DNA of 47,914 bases from Gammaproteobacteria bacterium (GTDB taxonomy: Bacteria > Pseudomonadota > Gammaproteobacteria > JAJFKG01), in contig JAJNDI010000006.1 of assembly GCA_021156325.1 (NCBI GenBank), forward strand, positions 1 through 47,914. Reading direction: 5' to 3'. Within the stretch, counting starts at the first letter, position 1. The number at the start of each line of letters is the position of its first letter. This document shows, in pieces, positions 1-10,321 of the stretch. The notes beneath the pieces are model-generated. The model did no database searches, had not been told where the DNA came from, and saw nothing but the letters and a program-made list of their open reading frames with translations. The translations under genes were made by a program, and so were the position numbers.

Positions 1-198
1 AATTTCATTGATCCGTCCTTCAATAAAGCCTTGCCGTTCTTTAGCAGCGCCGTATTCAGCATTTTCTCGGAGATCACCGTGGGCTCTGGCTTCAGCAATA
101 GCGCGGATGACATCAGGCCGCTCCACCGATTTTAAATGTTCCAATTCACTTACCAATTGCTGCTGACCCTTAATGGTCATGGGAATTCTTTCAGACAT
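1..198 (-). CDS. greA: Transcription elongation factor GreA (partial, N-terminal 66 residues)
   Basis: GreA binds in the RNA polymerase secondary channel and stimulates cleavage of backtracked RNA. The 66 visible residues start with [11 protein letters not shown] and form the N-terminal coiled coil. They include the hallmark [15 protein letters not shown], with the acidic tip residues that position the catalytic magnesium. The gene runs off the left edge, so the C-terminal FKBP-like domain is not seen. Its ATG lies inside the end of carB (ATGTCTGA, 8-nt overlap), which implies translational coupling as the last visible member of guaC-carA-carB-greA. A Shine-Dalgarno AAGGAGG sits within the carB 3' end. 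Identification is secure despite truncation. Confidence 0.95.
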   Translation of the reverse strand, partial: MSERIPMTIKGQQQLVSELEHLKSVERPDVIRAIAEARAHGDLRENAEYGAAKERQGFIEGRINEI

Positions 199-3100
199 TT
201 TGCTTAACTCCTCCTTTTAATAAACGTTGATAGAGGCCTTGCAGCGCATTGACCGGCCGTTCCCCTCGATAACGCATCGCTATACAAGCGGCTTCAGCAC
301 CCGCGAGCGTTGTAGTATAGGGTATACGGTGCCGCAATGCACTTTTGCGAATACTCGCTGAATCCCGAATGGCTTGTTTGCCTTCTGTCGTATTAATAAT
401 AAACTGCACATCATCATTTTTGATAAGATCAACAATATCAGGCCGCCCTTCAGCCACTTTATTTACAACTTGGCAAGGGATCCCCTGCTCTGTCAACACT
501 GCCGCGGTGCCGCGGGTGGCTAAAATGGCATATCCTGCTTTTAATAAGTCTTGTGCTAAAGACACGACATGTGGTTTATCTCGATGCCGCACACTGATAA
601 AAACATTGCCTTTAGGCACTATCTCAAAACCGACTGCCAACTGCCCTTTGGCAAAAGCTTCACCAAAAGTATCGGCAATGCCCATCGCTTCACCGGTAGA
701 TTTCATTTCGGGGCCCAAAATAGTGTCAACCCCCGGAAATTTCGTGAAGGGAAAAACCGGCACTTTAACGCAAAAATAAGGTAATGCGGGGGGCTCTGTG
801 ATATGTTGTTGAGAAAGCGATAAACCTACTTTACATTTTGCTGCAATTTTGGCAAGCGGCAAACCAATCGCTTTAGAAACAAAAGGCACGGTGCGTGAAG
901 CGCGCGGGTTCACTTCCAACACGTAAATCAAATCGTCCTGAATAGCAAATTGCGCATTGACAAGACCCACTACATTCAATGCCTTTGCCATCATAGTCAT
1001 TTGTTCACGCAGTTTATCCTGGATCTCTTGAGATAAACTGTATGGCGGCAATGAACAGGAAGAATCTCCTGAATGCACACCAGCTTGTTCGATATGTTCC
1101 ATAATCCCTGCAATAAAAACCGCTTTACCATCACAGATTGCATCGACATCCACTTCAATAGCATTATCTAAAAATCGGTCTAGCAACACAGGCGCATGAT
1201 GTGAAACTTGAAATGCACGTAACAAATAATCACAGAGCTCACTTTTATTATAAACAACTTCCATCGCCCGTCCGCCTAAAACATAGGAAGGACGTACCAT
1301 TAAGGGATAACCTATCTTTTCTGCCAGCACAACCCCTTCACTCAGCGTACGCACTATGCCGTTTTCAGGTTGGCGCAACCCCAGTTTATGTAATAGTTGT
1401 TGAAAACGTTCTCTGTCTTCAGCGCAATCGATAGCATCCGGGGTGGTACCCATAATAGGAACGCCATTTTGAGCTAACGCCGCTGCTAATTTAAGCGGTG
1501 TTTGCCCGCCATAATGAACAATCACCCCTTTGGGGTTTTCAATGCGCACAATTTCTAAAACATCTTCCAACGTGACCGGCTCAAAATACAAGCGGTTGGA
1601 AATATCATAATCGGTTGAAACTGTTTCAGGGTTGCAATTGACCATAATCGTTTCATAGCCTGCTTCTTGTAAAGCAAGACTCGCATGAACACAACAATAA
1701 TCAAACTCAATGCCTTGGCCGATTCTGTTAGGTCCGCCGCCTAAGACCATAACCTTGGGCTTTGAAGAAGGTGATGCTTCACATGTTTTTTCATACGTTG
1801 AATATAAATAAGCCGTTTCAGTGGGAAACTCCCCAGCACACGTATCAACACGCTTGTAAACAGGGTGAATATTCAGCTGATAACGATGCTTTCGCACGAG
1901 ATCTTCCTCAAGCTGCAATAAATTGGCGATGTATTGATCAGAAAACCCTTTATGTTTGATGTAACGCATAAAGTCAGCATCTATTGCTGATAACGATAAA
2001 GCGGCAATCTGTTTTTCAAGTTGAACCAATTCGTGGATGTGCGATAAAAACCACAGATCGATTCCCGATAAATGATGCACTTTTTCTAAAGAATAGCCTT
2101 CACGAAAAGCTTGGGCAACATACCACAGCCTGTCTTGGCCAGGTGTACACAATTCCCTTCGCAGGGTTGCTTCCAATTCTTCAGGCGGAATTGTCACAGG
2201 ATGAAGTCCCATTGCACCTTCTCCGACTGACTTCATTTGTGTCGTCAAACGTGCATTGGCTTCGGGGAATTTTTCAAAATTAAAACGCGGGATCTTCGTT
2301 ACCACATAATCAATTGATGGCTCAAAAGAAATAGGCGTCATATTATTAGTCATTGCATTACGCAATTCAGGCAAGGTATATCCTACAGCTAATTTGGCAG
2401 CGACTTTGGCAATGGGAAACCCGGTGGCTTTAGACGCTAAAGCAGATGAACGGGATACACGCGGATTCATCTCAATCACTGCCAAACGTCCATCGGTTGG
2501 ATTTAAGGCAAATTGAACGTTAGATCCCCCGGTATCTACTCCAATTTCCCGCAAGACGGCAATCGCTGCATTGCGCATCCATTGATATTCTTTATCAGTT
2601 AGTGTTTGTGCTGGAGCCACCGTGATGGAATCGCCGGTATGAACCCCCATGGGATCAAGATTTTCAATTGAGCAGACAATAATGCAATTGTCTTGATTAT
2701 CTCGCACGACTTCCATTTCAAATTCTTTCCAGCCGATGATCGATTCTTCAATCAAGACTTCATGAGTAGGCGATAATTCCAAACCGCTGGTGCAAATCGC
2801 AATAAACTCTTCTTTATTATAAGCAATACCGCCGCCTGTACCGCCCATCGTAAAAGAAGGACGAATTACCGTTGGAAAACCCATTTCTGCCTGAATGAGA
2901 TGTGCTTGTTCCAAGGTACGTGCTACAGAAGAACGGGGCATCGGCAAGCCTAATTTGCCCATGGCTTTGGCAAATAATTCCCTGTCTTCGGCTTTATCGA
3001 TAGCCTTTTTATTTGCCCCAATCATTTCAACCTGGTATTTCGCCAAAATACCGTGTTTATCCAGATCAAGCGCGCAATTTAAGGCAGTTTGTCCGCCCAT

Positions 3101-3367
3101 CGTTGGTAAAATCGCATCCGGCCGTTCTTTGTCGATAATTTGCGCGAGGACTGTCCAATGTAACGGTTCAATATAAGTAGCATCAGCCATGCTCTCATCC
3201 GTCATAATAGTCGCTGGATTAGAATTGACTAATATCACGCGATAGCCTTCTTCACGCAAAGCACGGCACGCTTGTACGCCTGAATAATCAAATTCACAGG
3301 CTTGACCAATGATGATAGGGCCTGATCCCAATATTAATATGGACTTTAAATCTAGTCGTTTAGGCAT
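191..3367 (-). CDS. carB: Carbamoyl-phosphate synthase large subunit
   Basis: CarB makes carbamoyl phosphate from bicarbonate, ammonia delivered by CarA, and two ATP, for pyrimidine and arginine synthesis. It has 1058 residues, about the family length (~1070). Two homologous halves each carry a pre-ATP-grasp and ATP-grasp domain: the first opens with [19 protein letters not shown], the second (from about residue 545) with [19 protein letters not shown]. The last ~130 residues are the MGS-like allosteric domain ([20 protein letters not shown]). It lies 32 nt after carA and overlaps greA by 8 nt. It looks intact and standard. Confidence 0.98.
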   Translation of the reverse strand: MPKRLDLKSILILGSGPIIIGQACEFDYSGVQACRALREEGYRVILVNSNPATIMTDESMADATYIEPLHWTVLAQIIDKERPDAILPTMGGQTALNCALDLDKHGILAKYQVEMIGANKKAIDKAEDRELFAKAMGKLGLPMPRSSVARTLEQAHLIQAEMGFPTVIRPSFTMGGTGGGIAYNKEEFIAICTSGLELSPTHEVLIEESIIGWKEFEMEVVRDNQDNCIIVCSIENLDPMGVHTGDSITVAPAQTLTDKEYQWMRNAAIAVLREIGVDTGGSNVQFALNPTDGRLAVIEMNPRVSRSSALASKATGFPIAKVAAKLAVGYTLPELRNAMTNNMTPISFEPSIDYVVTKIPRFNFEKFPEANARLTTQMKSVGEGAMGLHPVTIPPEELEATLRRELCTPGQDRLWYVAQAFREGYSLEKVHHLSGIDLWFLSHIHELVQLEKQIAALSLSAIDADFMRYIKHKGFSDQYIANLLQLEEDLVRKHRYQLNIHPVYKRVDTCAGEFPTETAYLYSTYEKTCEASPSSKPKVMVLGGGPNRIGQGIEFDYCCVHASLALQEAGYETIMVNCNPETVSTDYDISNRLYFEPVTLEDVLEIVRIENPKGVIVHYGGQTPLKLAAALAQNGVPIMGTTPDAIDCAEDRERFQQLLHKLGLRQPENGIVRTLSEGVVLAEKIGYPLMVRPSYVLGGRAMEVVYNKSELCDYLLRAFQVSHHAPVLLDRFLDNAIEVDVDAICDGKAVFIAGIMEHIEQAGVHSGDSSCSLPPYSLSQEIQDKLREQMTMMAKALNVVGLVNAQFAIQDDLIYVLEVNPRASRTVPFVSKAIGLPLAKIAAKCKVGLSLSQQHITEPPALPYFCVKVPVFPFTKFPGVDTILGPEMKSTGEAMGIADTFGEAFAKGQLAVGFEIVPKGNVFISVRHRDKPHVVSLAQDLLKAGYAILATRGTAAVLTEQGIPCQVVNKVAEGRPDIVDLIKNDDVQFIINTTEGKQAIRDSASIRKSALRHRIPYTTTLAGAEAACIAMRYRGERPVNALQGLYQRLLKGGVKQNV

Positions 3368-3399
3368 TTAAACTCTCTTTCACTCTTCGCCTTTTGATT

Positions 3400-4563
3400 T
3401 TATGCTTTAATTGTATTTTCTTTGTTAACCACACTTTTTTTTACCATATTCAAAAAAACCGTAAATAAGGATTGAATATCTTGCGGGCCGGGACTCGCTT
3501 CAGGATGCCCTTGAAAAGCAAAAGCCTGTTTGTCCAAACGTTTGATCCCTTGAATCGTATTATCGAAAAGCGAACGATGAGTCACTGCAATATTGGTAGG
3601 CAATCCTGCTTCAGCGATCGCAAAACCATGGTTTTGGCTGGTAATAAATACTTTTTGGGTGTTGAGATCTTGCACAGGATGATTCGCGCCATGATGACCC
3701 AATTTCATTTTTTCAGTTTTAGCACCGCTCGCTAAGGCTAATAATTGACAGCCTAAACAAATTCCAAATAAGGGAATATTGTGCTCTAAAAAGGTTTGTA
3801 TCGCTTTAACAGCATAATCACAAGCAGCCGGATCACCCGGACCATTTGATAAAAACACCCCGTCTGGCTTTAAAGCCAATACTATTTCTGCAGAAGTGGT
3901 AGCGGGCACAACAGTAATTCGCATGCCTTGATCGGCTAATAAGCGCAAGATATTACGCTTTACCCCAAAATCATAAGCGACAATATGATAAACCCCTTGC
4001 TCTTCTAGATAATGCTGATAGCCTTTTTGCGGCAGCCAAGAACCTTCTGTCCATTGATAAAGAGCATGGGTACTAACCACTTTCGCCAGATCAACCCCAT
4101 TTAACCCTGGAAAAGCCCGCGCCTGTTCAACCGCTTTGAGCGCATCTACTTTATCAGCCGCCATGATGCAGCCGCTTTGCGCACCATAAGTGCGAATATG
4201 GCGTGTTAATTGGCGCGTATCAATACCTGCAATCGCCGTTATCCCATGACGCTGAAGATAAGTCCCCAAACTCATTTGAGACCGAAAATTGCTCGCCATC
4301 AACGATAAATTTTCAATAATAAGACCTGCGATCCAGGGTGCTTGTGCTTCAGCATCTTCAAGATTAACCCCTACATTGCCGATATGAGGATAAGTAAACG
4401 TTAAGAGTTGCTGTGCGTAAGAAGGATCAGTTATCATTTCCTGATAGCCTGTCATTGACGTATTAAACACCACTTCACCGCAAACACTGCCATTAACACC
4501 AATAGATATCCCTTCAAAGAGGGTTCCATCGGCTAAGGCTAATAATGCAGGTTTCTTTAACAT
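3400..4563 (-). CDS. carA: Carbamoyl-phosphate synthase small (glutamine amidotransferase) subunit
   Basis: CarA hydrolyses glutamine and channels ammonia to CarB. It has 387 residues, normal for the family. The N-terminal CPSase_sm_chain domain includes [21 protein letters not shown]. The C-terminal class I glutamine amidotransferase has the nucleophile elbow [15 protein letters not shown] and the His-Glu motif [11 protein letters not shown]. It starts 11 nt after the guaC stop on the same strand, so it is probably cotranscribed with guaC. No upstream pyrimidine or arginine attenuator is visible in that short gap, so control is probably from the guaC promoter or an internal one. Confidence 0.98.
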   Translation of the reverse strand: MLKKPALLALADGTLFEGISIGVNGSVCGEVVFNTSMTGYQEMITDPSYAQQLLTFTYPHIGNVGVNLEDAEAQAPWIAGLIIENLSLMASNFRSQMSLGTYLQRHGITAIAGIDTRQLTRHIRTYGAQSGCIMAADKVDALKAVEQARAFPGLNGVDLAKVVSTHALYQWTEGSWLPQKGYQHYLEEQGVYHIVAYDFGVKRNILRLLADQGMRITVVPATTSAEIVLALKPDGVFLSNGPGDPAACDYAVKAIQTFLEHNIPLFGICLGCQLLALASGAKTEKMKLGHHGANHPVQDLNTQKVFITSQNHGFAIAEAGLPTNIAVTHRSLFDNTIQGIKRLDKQAFAFQGHPEASPGPQDIQSLFTVFLNMVKKSVVNKENTIKA

Positions 4564-4574
4564 ACGAAGACTAT

Positions 4575-5591
4575 TTATCCTTCGCGCGGCGCGCTTTCTT
4601 TATGATACCCGGCTAACACTTCCACAAATTCAGCTTTATTTTGCAATTCTTGAATGCTTCTAGCGCCGCCGTATGTTAAACCGCTGCGCAAACCGCCGAG
4701 CAATTGATCAATTAACTCTTGTGCTGAACCGGATACGGTTAATTTAAAGTTAACTCCTTCGGCAACCGTTTTTGATTTCAAGCCGCCATAAAAATCGCGT
4801 TGAAAATCTTCACTGGCTTGTCCGCGGTATTTGGTTTTCAAAACGCCGTTAGCCTCTTTTTCTTTGGGTGCGGCGCTTTCTGCTGTGGCGGCGAAGAGTT
4901 TACCCAGCATCACGGTACAGGCTCCTGCTGCCAATGCTAAAACCACATCACGGCTATTTCGAATACCGCCGTCTGCAATGACAGGCACTTTTAATTTTTT
5001 CGCCATCGCTGCACACTCATAAATTGCCGTAAATTGCGGTACACCAAAACCGGTGACTAACCGCGTGGTACAAGCAGCCCCCGGGCCAATACCCACTTTG
5101 ACCGCATCAGCACCCGCATTGACCAGATCATGATAAGCCATCGCTGTACATACATTACCAGCAATTATCTCTTTATCAGGATGTGTTCGCTTTAATTCTT
5201 CAATAAAATTTAACATAATTTTAGAATGCCCATGCGCTACATCAATACAGACGCCCATAGCGCCTAAATCCAGCAGCTTGCGCACTTCATCCAAGTGATG
5301 AATACCAGCAGAAATAAAGGTTTTATCGTGGTACTTTTTCACCCAGGCTTCTTGGGCACTAAAATCGGTGAAACGATGAAAAATAGGATAAGTTCCATTT
5401 TTGAGTAAACAATCCGCCAGTGTTTCGCCGATGACAGTATCCATATTTGCCGCCAAGAGCGGATTCTCAATTTGCCGCTTGCGGGTTAACCATGTTTTAA
5501 GGCTCGGTTCTGTACGCGAAGGCACATTGTTAAACTGAGGAACCAAAGCTACATCATCAAAGGTATAGGCTTTTTTCATGGGCATATCCAT
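4575..5591 (-). CDS. guaC: GMP reductase-type enzyme of the IMPDH/GMPR family
   Basis: Predicted NADPH-dependent reduction of GMP to IMP, returning guanine nucleotides to the IMP pool. The 338-residue single-domain TIM barrel has no CBS insert, unlike the true GuaB at 30156-31637. The catalytic loop [11 protein letters not shown] carries the Cys. Phosphate-binding [11 protein letters not shown] and [12 protein letters not shown] are present. The Arg-Tyr flap dyad of IMP dehydrogenase (SSDRYFQ in the window's GuaB) is replaced by [12 protein letters not shown], which favours reductase. It is divergent from the classical GuaC, so specificity is inferred. Three in-frame ATGs (residues 1, 3, 5) could each be the start. 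It heads the operon with carAB. Confidence 0.82.
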   Translation of the reverse strand: MDMPMKKAYTFDDVALVPQFNNVPSRTEPSLKTWLTRKRQIENPLLAANMDTVIGETLADCLLKNGTYPIFHRFTDFSAQEAWVKKYHDKTFISAGIHHLDEVRKLLDLGAMGVCIDVAHGHSKIMLNFIEELKRTHPDKEIIAGNVCTAMAYHDLVNAGADAVKVGIGPGAACTTRLVTGFGVPQFTAIYECAAMAKKLKVPVIADGGIRNSRDVVLALAAGACTVMLGKLFAATAESAAPKEKEANGVLKTKYRGQASEDFQRDFYGGLKSKTVAEGVNFKLTVSGSAQELIDQLLGGLRSGLTYGGARSIQELQNKAEFVEVLAGYHKESAPREG

Positions 5592-5623
5592 CTTCTTTGT
5601 CCAATGCTAATAAAACAGGTTAA

Positions 5624-5652
5624 AGCATACATTTTTTAGCCCGGTGAGGCAA
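5624..5652 (-). promoter_or_regulatory. Candidate sigma-70 promoter for guaC-carAB-greA
   Basis: On the minus strand a TTGCCT -35-like box is separated by 17 bp from TATGCT, 33 bp before the guaC ATG. Spacing is ideal and each box matches consensus at four of six positions. It is the best candidate I see in the 202-bp divergent gap to the malic enzyme gene. Confidence 0.45.
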
Positions 5653-5793
5653 TCTAAACAGGCCGCACTATTGCTCATAAATTGAACTCTTTCAGGGGTG
5701 CTTTTTCTGTCACAAGTTAAGAATGTACAAGCAGATTAAGAAATAGGATAATCACTACGAGCCTTCTTATAACACTGTTAGAGAGCAATCACT

Positions 5794-7191
5794 ATGGCAA
5801 ACAATGCAAGTTATTCCATTATCGTGCGTCTTGAACTTGATAATCGCAGCAACGCTTTATCCTCTGTTACACAAGCCATCGCTGAAGCGCAAGCGATGAT
5901 GGGCGCGATTGATTTAATCAAACCGGGACATGATGTAAGTGTGCGTGATTTTACTATCTTTACTGACGGTGATGAACATACAGAGAGCGTTCTCGATAAA
6001 TTAAAATCGCTTCCAGGCGTTACTTTTATTTCTTTTTCTGATCGCACTTTTCTCATGCACATCGGCGGCAAAATCGAAGTTAACAGCAAAACGCCTATTA
6101 AAAATCGCGATGATTTATCGATGGCTTATACGCCAGGCGTTGCCCGGGTATGCATGGCTATTCATTATGATGAAGAAAAAGCCTTTAAATTAACTATTAA
6201 ACGTAATACGGTAGCAGTGGTTTCCGATGGCACAGCGGTTTTAGGTTTAGGGGATATCGGCCCGAAAGCAGCAATGCCGGTGATGGAAGGTAAAGCCATG
6301 CTCTTTAAAGATTTTGGGGGGGTAGATGCTTTTCCTATTTGTTTAGACACTAAAGACGTTGATGAAATTGTCGCCACCGTAAAACGGATCGCGCCGGGTT
6401 TTGGCGGCATTAATCTTGAAGATATTTCAGCCCCGCGCTGTTTTGAAATAGAGCGCCGCTTAAAAGCAGAATTGGAAATCCCGGTTTTTCATGATGATCA
6501 GCACGGTACTGCTATTGTATTAACGGCAGCTTTAATCAATGCTTTAAAGATTGTTAAAAAACGTCCTGAAAAATTAAAGGTGGTTGTTGCTGGTGTCGGC
6601 GCTGCAGGTGTCGCTTGCACCCATATGCTGCAAGGCTTAGGGATCAAAGAAATTATCGGCTGCGATCGCAGCGGTGCTTTGGTGTCAAGCCGCACAGATT
6701 TAAATTCCGTTAAACAAGAATATGCCCGAACAACCAATCCAAAGCAGGAAAAAGGATCTATTCACGATGTAATCAAAGGGGCTGATCTCTTTGTGGGTTT
6801 ATCGGGACCTAACATCTTAACGGTAGAAGATATCAAGAATATGGCTAAAAAACCTATTGTTTTTGCCATGTCAAATCCAACGCCTGAGATCATGCCAGAA
6901 ATTGCAGCGCCATATGTGGCCATCATGGCAACGGGCAGAAGTGATTATCCTAATCAAATTAACAATGTACTGGCTTTTCCCGGTGTGTTTCGCGGCGCGT
7001 TGAATGTGCGTGCAAAAGACATCAACGAAGAAATGAAATTGGCAGCAGCTTATGCAATTGCCAATGTGATCGATGAAAAAACCCTTACGCCCGATTACAT
7101 TGTGCCCAGTGTATTTGATACCACTGTCGTTACGAAAGTGGCTGAAGCGGTGATGAAAGCCGCCCGCGATACGGGTGTAGCAAGAAGCTAA
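5794..7191 (+). CDS. NAD(P)-dependent malic enzyme with N-terminal ACT domain
   Basis: Oxidative decarboxylation of malate to pyruvate. The 465 residues comprise an ACT regulatory domain (about 1-80) and a malic enzyme core. Core signatures are LSMAYTPGVARVC (catalytic Tyr region), VVSDGTAVLGLGDIGP, the metal-binding segment GGINLEDISAPRCFEIE, FHDDQHGTAIV, and the Rossmann motif VVAGVGAAGVACTHML. The ACT domain suggests allosteric control by a small ligand. The gene is monocistronic and divergent from guaC. It contains a G7 run at 6316-6322 in a conserved DFGGVD segment. Cofactor preference cannot be decided by eye. Confidence 0.93.
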   Translation: MANNASYSIIVRLELDNRSNALSSVTQAIAEAQAMMGAIDLIKPGHDVSVRDFTIFTDGDEHTESVLDKLKSLPGVTFISFSDRTFLMHIGGKIEVNSKTPIKNRDDLSMAYTPGVARVCMAIHYDEEKAFKLTIKRNTVAVVSDGTAVLGLGDIGPKAAMPVMEGKAMLFKDFGGVDAFPICLDTKDVDEIVATVKRIAPGFGGINLEDISAPRCFEIERRLKAELEIPVFHDDQHGTAIVLTAALINALKIVKKRPEKLKVVVAGVGAAGVACTHMLQGLGIKEIIGCDRSGALVSSRTDLNSVKQEYARTTNPKQEKGSIHDVIKGADLFVGLSGPNILTVEDIKNMAKKPIVFAMSNPTPEIMPEIAAPYVAIMATGRSDYPNQINNVLAFPGVFRGALNVRAKDINEEMKLAAAYAIANVIDEKTLTPDYIVPSVFDTTVVTKVAEAVMKAARDTGVARS

Positions 7192-7206
7192 TTGGTTTTC
7201 TCGTCC

Positions 7207-7247
7207 TCCCGGAAATTCCAAGGCGAAACCGAAGGAATTGCCCGGGA
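7207..7247. terminator. Strong imperfect palindrome between convergent genes
   Basis: Arms TCCCGG/CCGGGA and AATTCC/GGAATT, plus an inner GG/CC pair, enclose a short CGAAA loop. It lies 16 bp after the malic enzyme stop and 34 bp from the end of the ZIP gene. Position suggests a bidirectional terminator, but no clear T tract follows on either strand, so it could instead be a palindromic repeat unit or an mRNA 3'-end stabilising hairpin. Confidence 0.45.
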
Positions 7248-7280
7248 TCCAGTATTCATGCGGCAGAACCGATATGCCAT

Positions 7281-8033
7281 TTATAATACTATAGCAACCA
7301 CTGCCATCAGAATAATCCCCGCTCCAAAATAGCAAACGCTGGTCACTGAACTTTTACCAACATTATTGCTTAAGACTTCATCAGTCGCCACATACAAAAA
7401 AGTTCCTGCCGCAACCGCATTAAATACCGCCAGCGTAATATGGGCATTTAATGTCGCAGCATCCATTTGCATAAAATGTCCTGCTATCATTCCCATCGGG
7501 GTCATCAATGCAAAAGCGATAATCAAGCGCCAGATATGGGCAATAGAAAGTTGGCAGTTTTGCATATTGGTTGATAATGCGAACCCTTCTGCTCCTTTAT
7601 GAGCAAGTACGGCAATACTTAATACAATAAAACTCGCGAGAGCCGGCGTATTCCCTAAAGCCCCACCCACGATGAGAGAATGGATACATAATACCAACAT
7701 TAACAAATAAGGCTGCCAATGATGGTGAATCGAGGTAGATTTGTGCTGGCAGATCCGAAGCGCAACCTGGCGCAGCAAAGCCATCAAAAAAACGGTTAGA
7801 ACCGCAATTACAAAGGTATAAGGATAATGGGAATTTCCCGCAGCGAGGGCAAAATCGTGCTCAGCACTGGGGAGCATGTGGATTACAGCAGCACTTAAGA
7901 AAATCCCTCGTGCAAAAGCTTCGCCGTCAATTAACCAGTTACGCTCAGCATCGCGGCTGTCCATCCACAGAGGCCACACTGCCCCGGCCAGCGCAACTAT
8001 AAAAACCAATATCGCCATTATCCAATTGATCAT
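7281..8033 (-). CDS. ZIP-family divalent metal transporter
   Basis: Predicted inner-membrane importer of Zn2+, Fe2+ or Mn2+. The 250 residues are almost entirely hydrophobic, with about eight transmembrane helices. The metal-site helices of ZIP proteins are recognisable: LCIHSLIVGGALG (TM4, His) and AHKGAEGFALS (TM5, His and Glu). A His-containing loop (HKSTSIHHHW) precedes TM4, as is common in the family. The gene stands alone and converges with the malic enzyme gene. Metal specificity cannot be read from sequence, and no Zur or Fur operator is evident upstream. Confidence 0.88.
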   Translation of the reverse strand: MINWIMAILVFIVALAGAVWPLWMDSRDAERNWLIDGEAFARGIFLSAAVIHMLPSAEHDFALAAGNSHYPYTFVIAVLTVFLMALLRQVALRICQHKSTSIHHHWQPYLLMLVLCIHSLIVGGALGNTPALASFIVLSIAVLAHKGAEGFALSTNMQNCQLSIAHIWRLIIAFALMTPMGMIAGHFMQMDAATLNAHITLAVFNAVAAGTFLYVATDEVLSNNVGKSSVTSVCYFGAGIILMAVVAIVL

Positions 8034-8184
8034 GTAAAATAATTCCTATTCAAGTTATTATTGTTCGCTGATTTTAACGTATCTGTCAATAGTCCTGAAA
8101 TCTACTTATAAAGACAAGCACTTTTGCGCTGCTATTTGTGGTAAAATAAAAATGTATTTTCCCAATTACAAATAGGAGGTTCTT

Positions 8185-8373
8185 ATGGTTAACGATACAT
8201 CTAAACAAACTAAAAAGGTTATGATTGGAGTACTGATTGTCGCTGTTGTCGTAGCAATAGCATACGGGATATCCTGGTACAAAGAAAGACCTGATAACTT
8301 TACCCATCCCTTTGTAAACAATATGAGTGAAACAGATACCCCGGCAGCCTCTTCTGTTAAAGATAAAGCATAA
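8185..8373 (+). CDS. Small single-pass membrane protein, unknown function
   Basis: A 62-residue protein preceded by a strong Shine-Dalgarno (AGGAGG, 5 nt before the ATG), which supports translation. A short basic N-terminus (KQTKK) precedes one hydrophobic helix (about residues 12-30, VMIGVLIVAVVVAIAYGISW). A ~30-residue polar tail rich in Ser, Thr and Lys follows. The positive-inside rule suggests N-in, C-out. I do not recognise a family. It stands alone between the divergent ZIP gene and the convergent alkD. Confidence 0.65.
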   Translation: MVNDTSKQTKKVMIGVLIVAVVVAIAYGISWYKERPDNFTHPFVNNMSETDTPAASSVKDKA

Positions 8374-8429
8374 AAGCAGAGTGGGGTTTGGCGAATAAAG
8401 TAAATAACAAGTGCCTTGTGAACCGGGTT

Positions 8430-9167
8430 CTAAGGTAATAGGGGACTGTTTTTATTTTTTAACTGCTTTGTCTTGAGATACGTTTTTCTTTCTCTTTCAG
8501 GGAATCTTTCGATTGCATAACGTAACATGGTTCTGGGCATTGCAGTTTTATGTTGGTTTAAAAAATCAACCAGTTGATGTTTGTCTTTTTTGCCGGCTTC
8601 ACGCAGCATCCATCCTACGGCTTTATGAATCAAGTCATGGGGATCTTTTAACAGTAATGTGGCCACTTTAAATGTCCATAGCAGATCGCCTTTTTTAATA
8701 AAGCACCAGGTCGAAACAATAGCAATGCGACGTTCCCATAGTATGTCAGAATGAGCAAGTTCCATCAGAACCCGTTTTGGCTTTTTCCATAGATATTCAC
8801 CCATAATAAGATGAGCCGAAGCATCAACCAAATTCCAGTTATTAACATAGCGTAAATTCAGGATATAAAATTGATATAATATTTCTTTATCTTTTTGGGT
8901 TGTTTTTGCATATCGCCTTGTTAATATGATAAGCGCTAACAATCTTTCTTCATTTATTGTTGATTGGATTAACAACTGCAAATCATTCAGAGGAATATCT
9001 TCGTATTTCCTGGCAATCTTTCGTAAATCAGGCACTTTGATACCCCTAAACCGATCAAACTCTGCATAATCCCCTTTGCCTGTTTTAAAAAAGGCAGCTG
9101 CTCTTTGTGGCGAGAGGGTAATAAACGACTTTAAATCCGCTTGTATTTGATCAATTTGATTTTTCAT
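8430..9167 (-). CDS. AlkD-like DNA alkylation repair glycosylase (HEAT-like repeats)
   Basis: AlkD proteins are HEAT-repeat glycosylases that excise N3- and N7-alkylpurines without base flipping. The 245-residue protein is normal length and all-helical. Family features seen include the N-terminal FRGIKVPDLRKIARKY, YVNNWNLVDASAHLIMG (Trp and Asp of the active cleft), SDILWERRIAIVSTWCFI, and DLIHKAVGWMLREAGKKD. Its ATG lies inside the ada 3' end (17-nt overlap), so the two are translationally coupled. This supports a shared role in alkylation damage repair. The tail (KTKQLKNKNSP) is basic and probably disordered. Confidence 0.92.
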   Translation of the reverse strand: MKNQIDQIQADLKSFITLSPQRAAAFFKTGKGDYAEFDRFRGIKVPDLRKIARKYEDIPLNDLQLLIQSTINEERLLALIILTRRYAKTTQKDKEILYQFYILNLRYVNNWNLVDASAHLIMGEYLWKKPKRVLMELAHSDILWERRIAIVSTWCFIKKGDLLWTFKVATLLLKDPHDLIHKAVGWMLREAGKKDKHQLVDFLNQHKTAMPRTMLRYAIERFPERERKTYLKTKQLKNKNSPLLP

Positions 9168-10206
9168 GTTTTAACAACCATTCTTTACGTGCTAATCCGC
9201 CGCCATACCCGCCAAGCTCACCATTGCTATTAATAATGCGATGACAAGGCACGATAATAGCCAGCCGGTTGGCACCATTGGCATTGGCGACAGCGCGATA
9301 AGCTTGCGGTTTACCGAGTGCCTTTGCTTGCTCAGCATAACTGCGTCTCTCTCCATAGGGAATAGCCAAGAGCGCTTCCCAGACAGATTGTTGAAAAGCG
9401 CTGCCTAAGAGATGTAGCGGCGTTCTAAAATTTTTAAGCTTTCTTTCAAAGTACGCGCTAAGTTCTTTGCTAACAGAACGAATAGGCGCAGTATCGCCAG
9501 GCAGAATACCTGCATTAAGTCTAGATCGCAGCACCATAATTTCGCGTTCCAAACCGCGTCTGTCCACAAATTCTAATAAATAAAGGGCTTCATCGTCGCT
9601 GATAACCAGCATCGAACCGAGCGGTGTATCAAGCCAAGCGGCACTTAAAATTTGTTGGTTTTTAGATAATTTGCTGGGAACAGAGCCCATGATTTTTGAA
9701 AAAGCATCTCTAAAGCCACTGCTGGATTCGTATCCCGTATTGAGCTGTGCCTCCGTTACTGAAGCACCCTGGCGAATTTGCTTAAAGGCTATTCCCATAC
9801 GTCTTGCTCTGGCATATTCCACAAATGTCATTCCAAATCGTTTTTTAAATTGACGCCTTACAGTAGAACTGTCAATAGATAATGCGGCAAAATCAGCGTT
9901 TTTCCATTTTTTTAAGGGATTTTTCTCAACAGCCTCTACTAATGCACTAACCTTTTCAGAAACCTGATAAGGAGGAGAAAGCGGGCGGCAGCGAAGACAA
10001 GGTCTAAAAGATGCCAGCAAAGCAGCTTGTGCCGTATTAAAGAATTCACAGTTGATAAATTTAGGTTTTTTGGCTGGGCAAGCAGGCCTGCAAAATACAC
10101 CGGTTGTTTTTACCCCCACAAAAAACACCCCTTCATACGCTGTATTTTTATCCAGCAAAGCTTGATAAAATAAATGTGCTTGCTTTTGGCTGATTTTATA
10201 GGCCAT
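9151..10206 (-). CDS. ada: Bifunctional Ada: methylphosphotriester sensor, AraC regulator and O6-alkylguanine-DNA methyltransferase
   Basis: Ada repairs methylphosphotriesters and O6-methylguanine and, once methylated, activates alkylation-response genes. All three modules are present in 351 residues. The zinc module has C39, C43, C70 and C73 (GVFCRPACPAKKP, RPCLRC), C39 being the acceptor. An AraC-type helix-turn-helix region spans about 85-185 (DSSTVRRQFKKRFGMTFVEYAR). The methyltransferase domain has active-site C321 in IVPCHRII. Positions match the E. coli protein closely. It overlaps alkD, so Ada probably autoregulates the pair. GGAG precedes the ATG. Confidence 0.96.
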   Translation of the reverse strand: MAYKISQKQAHLFYQALLDKNTAYEGVFFVGVKTTGVFCRPACPAKKPKFINCEFFNTAQAALLASFRPCLRCRPLSPPYQVSEKVSALVEAVEKNPLKKWKNADFAALSIDSSTVRRQFKKRFGMTFVEYARARRMGIAFKQIRQGASVTEAQLNTGYESSSGFRDAFSKIMGSVPSKLSKNQQILSAAWLDTPLGSMLVISDDEALYLLEFVDRRGLEREIMVLRSRLNAGILPGDTAPIRSVSKELSAYFERKLKNFRTPLHLLGSAFQQSVWEALLAIPYGERRSYAEQAKALGKPQAYRAVANANGANRLAIIVPCHRIINSNGELGGYGGGLARKEWLLKHEKSN

Positions 10207-10321
10207 TGTTAGTCTCCTACCCTTTAAAGAAATGAAGTATATAAACCTGAAAAATAGAGCGCGACCGAAAACGAAGCATTGATTTTTATTTGACCGTTTT
10301 ACTCTTTACAGGAGAGCCCCC

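Noticed and set aside
345..779. 144-codon plus-strand frame opposite carB, and similar long frames opposite other core genes
   Set aside because: Antisense shadows of well-conserved genes without ribosome-binding sites or recognisable domains.
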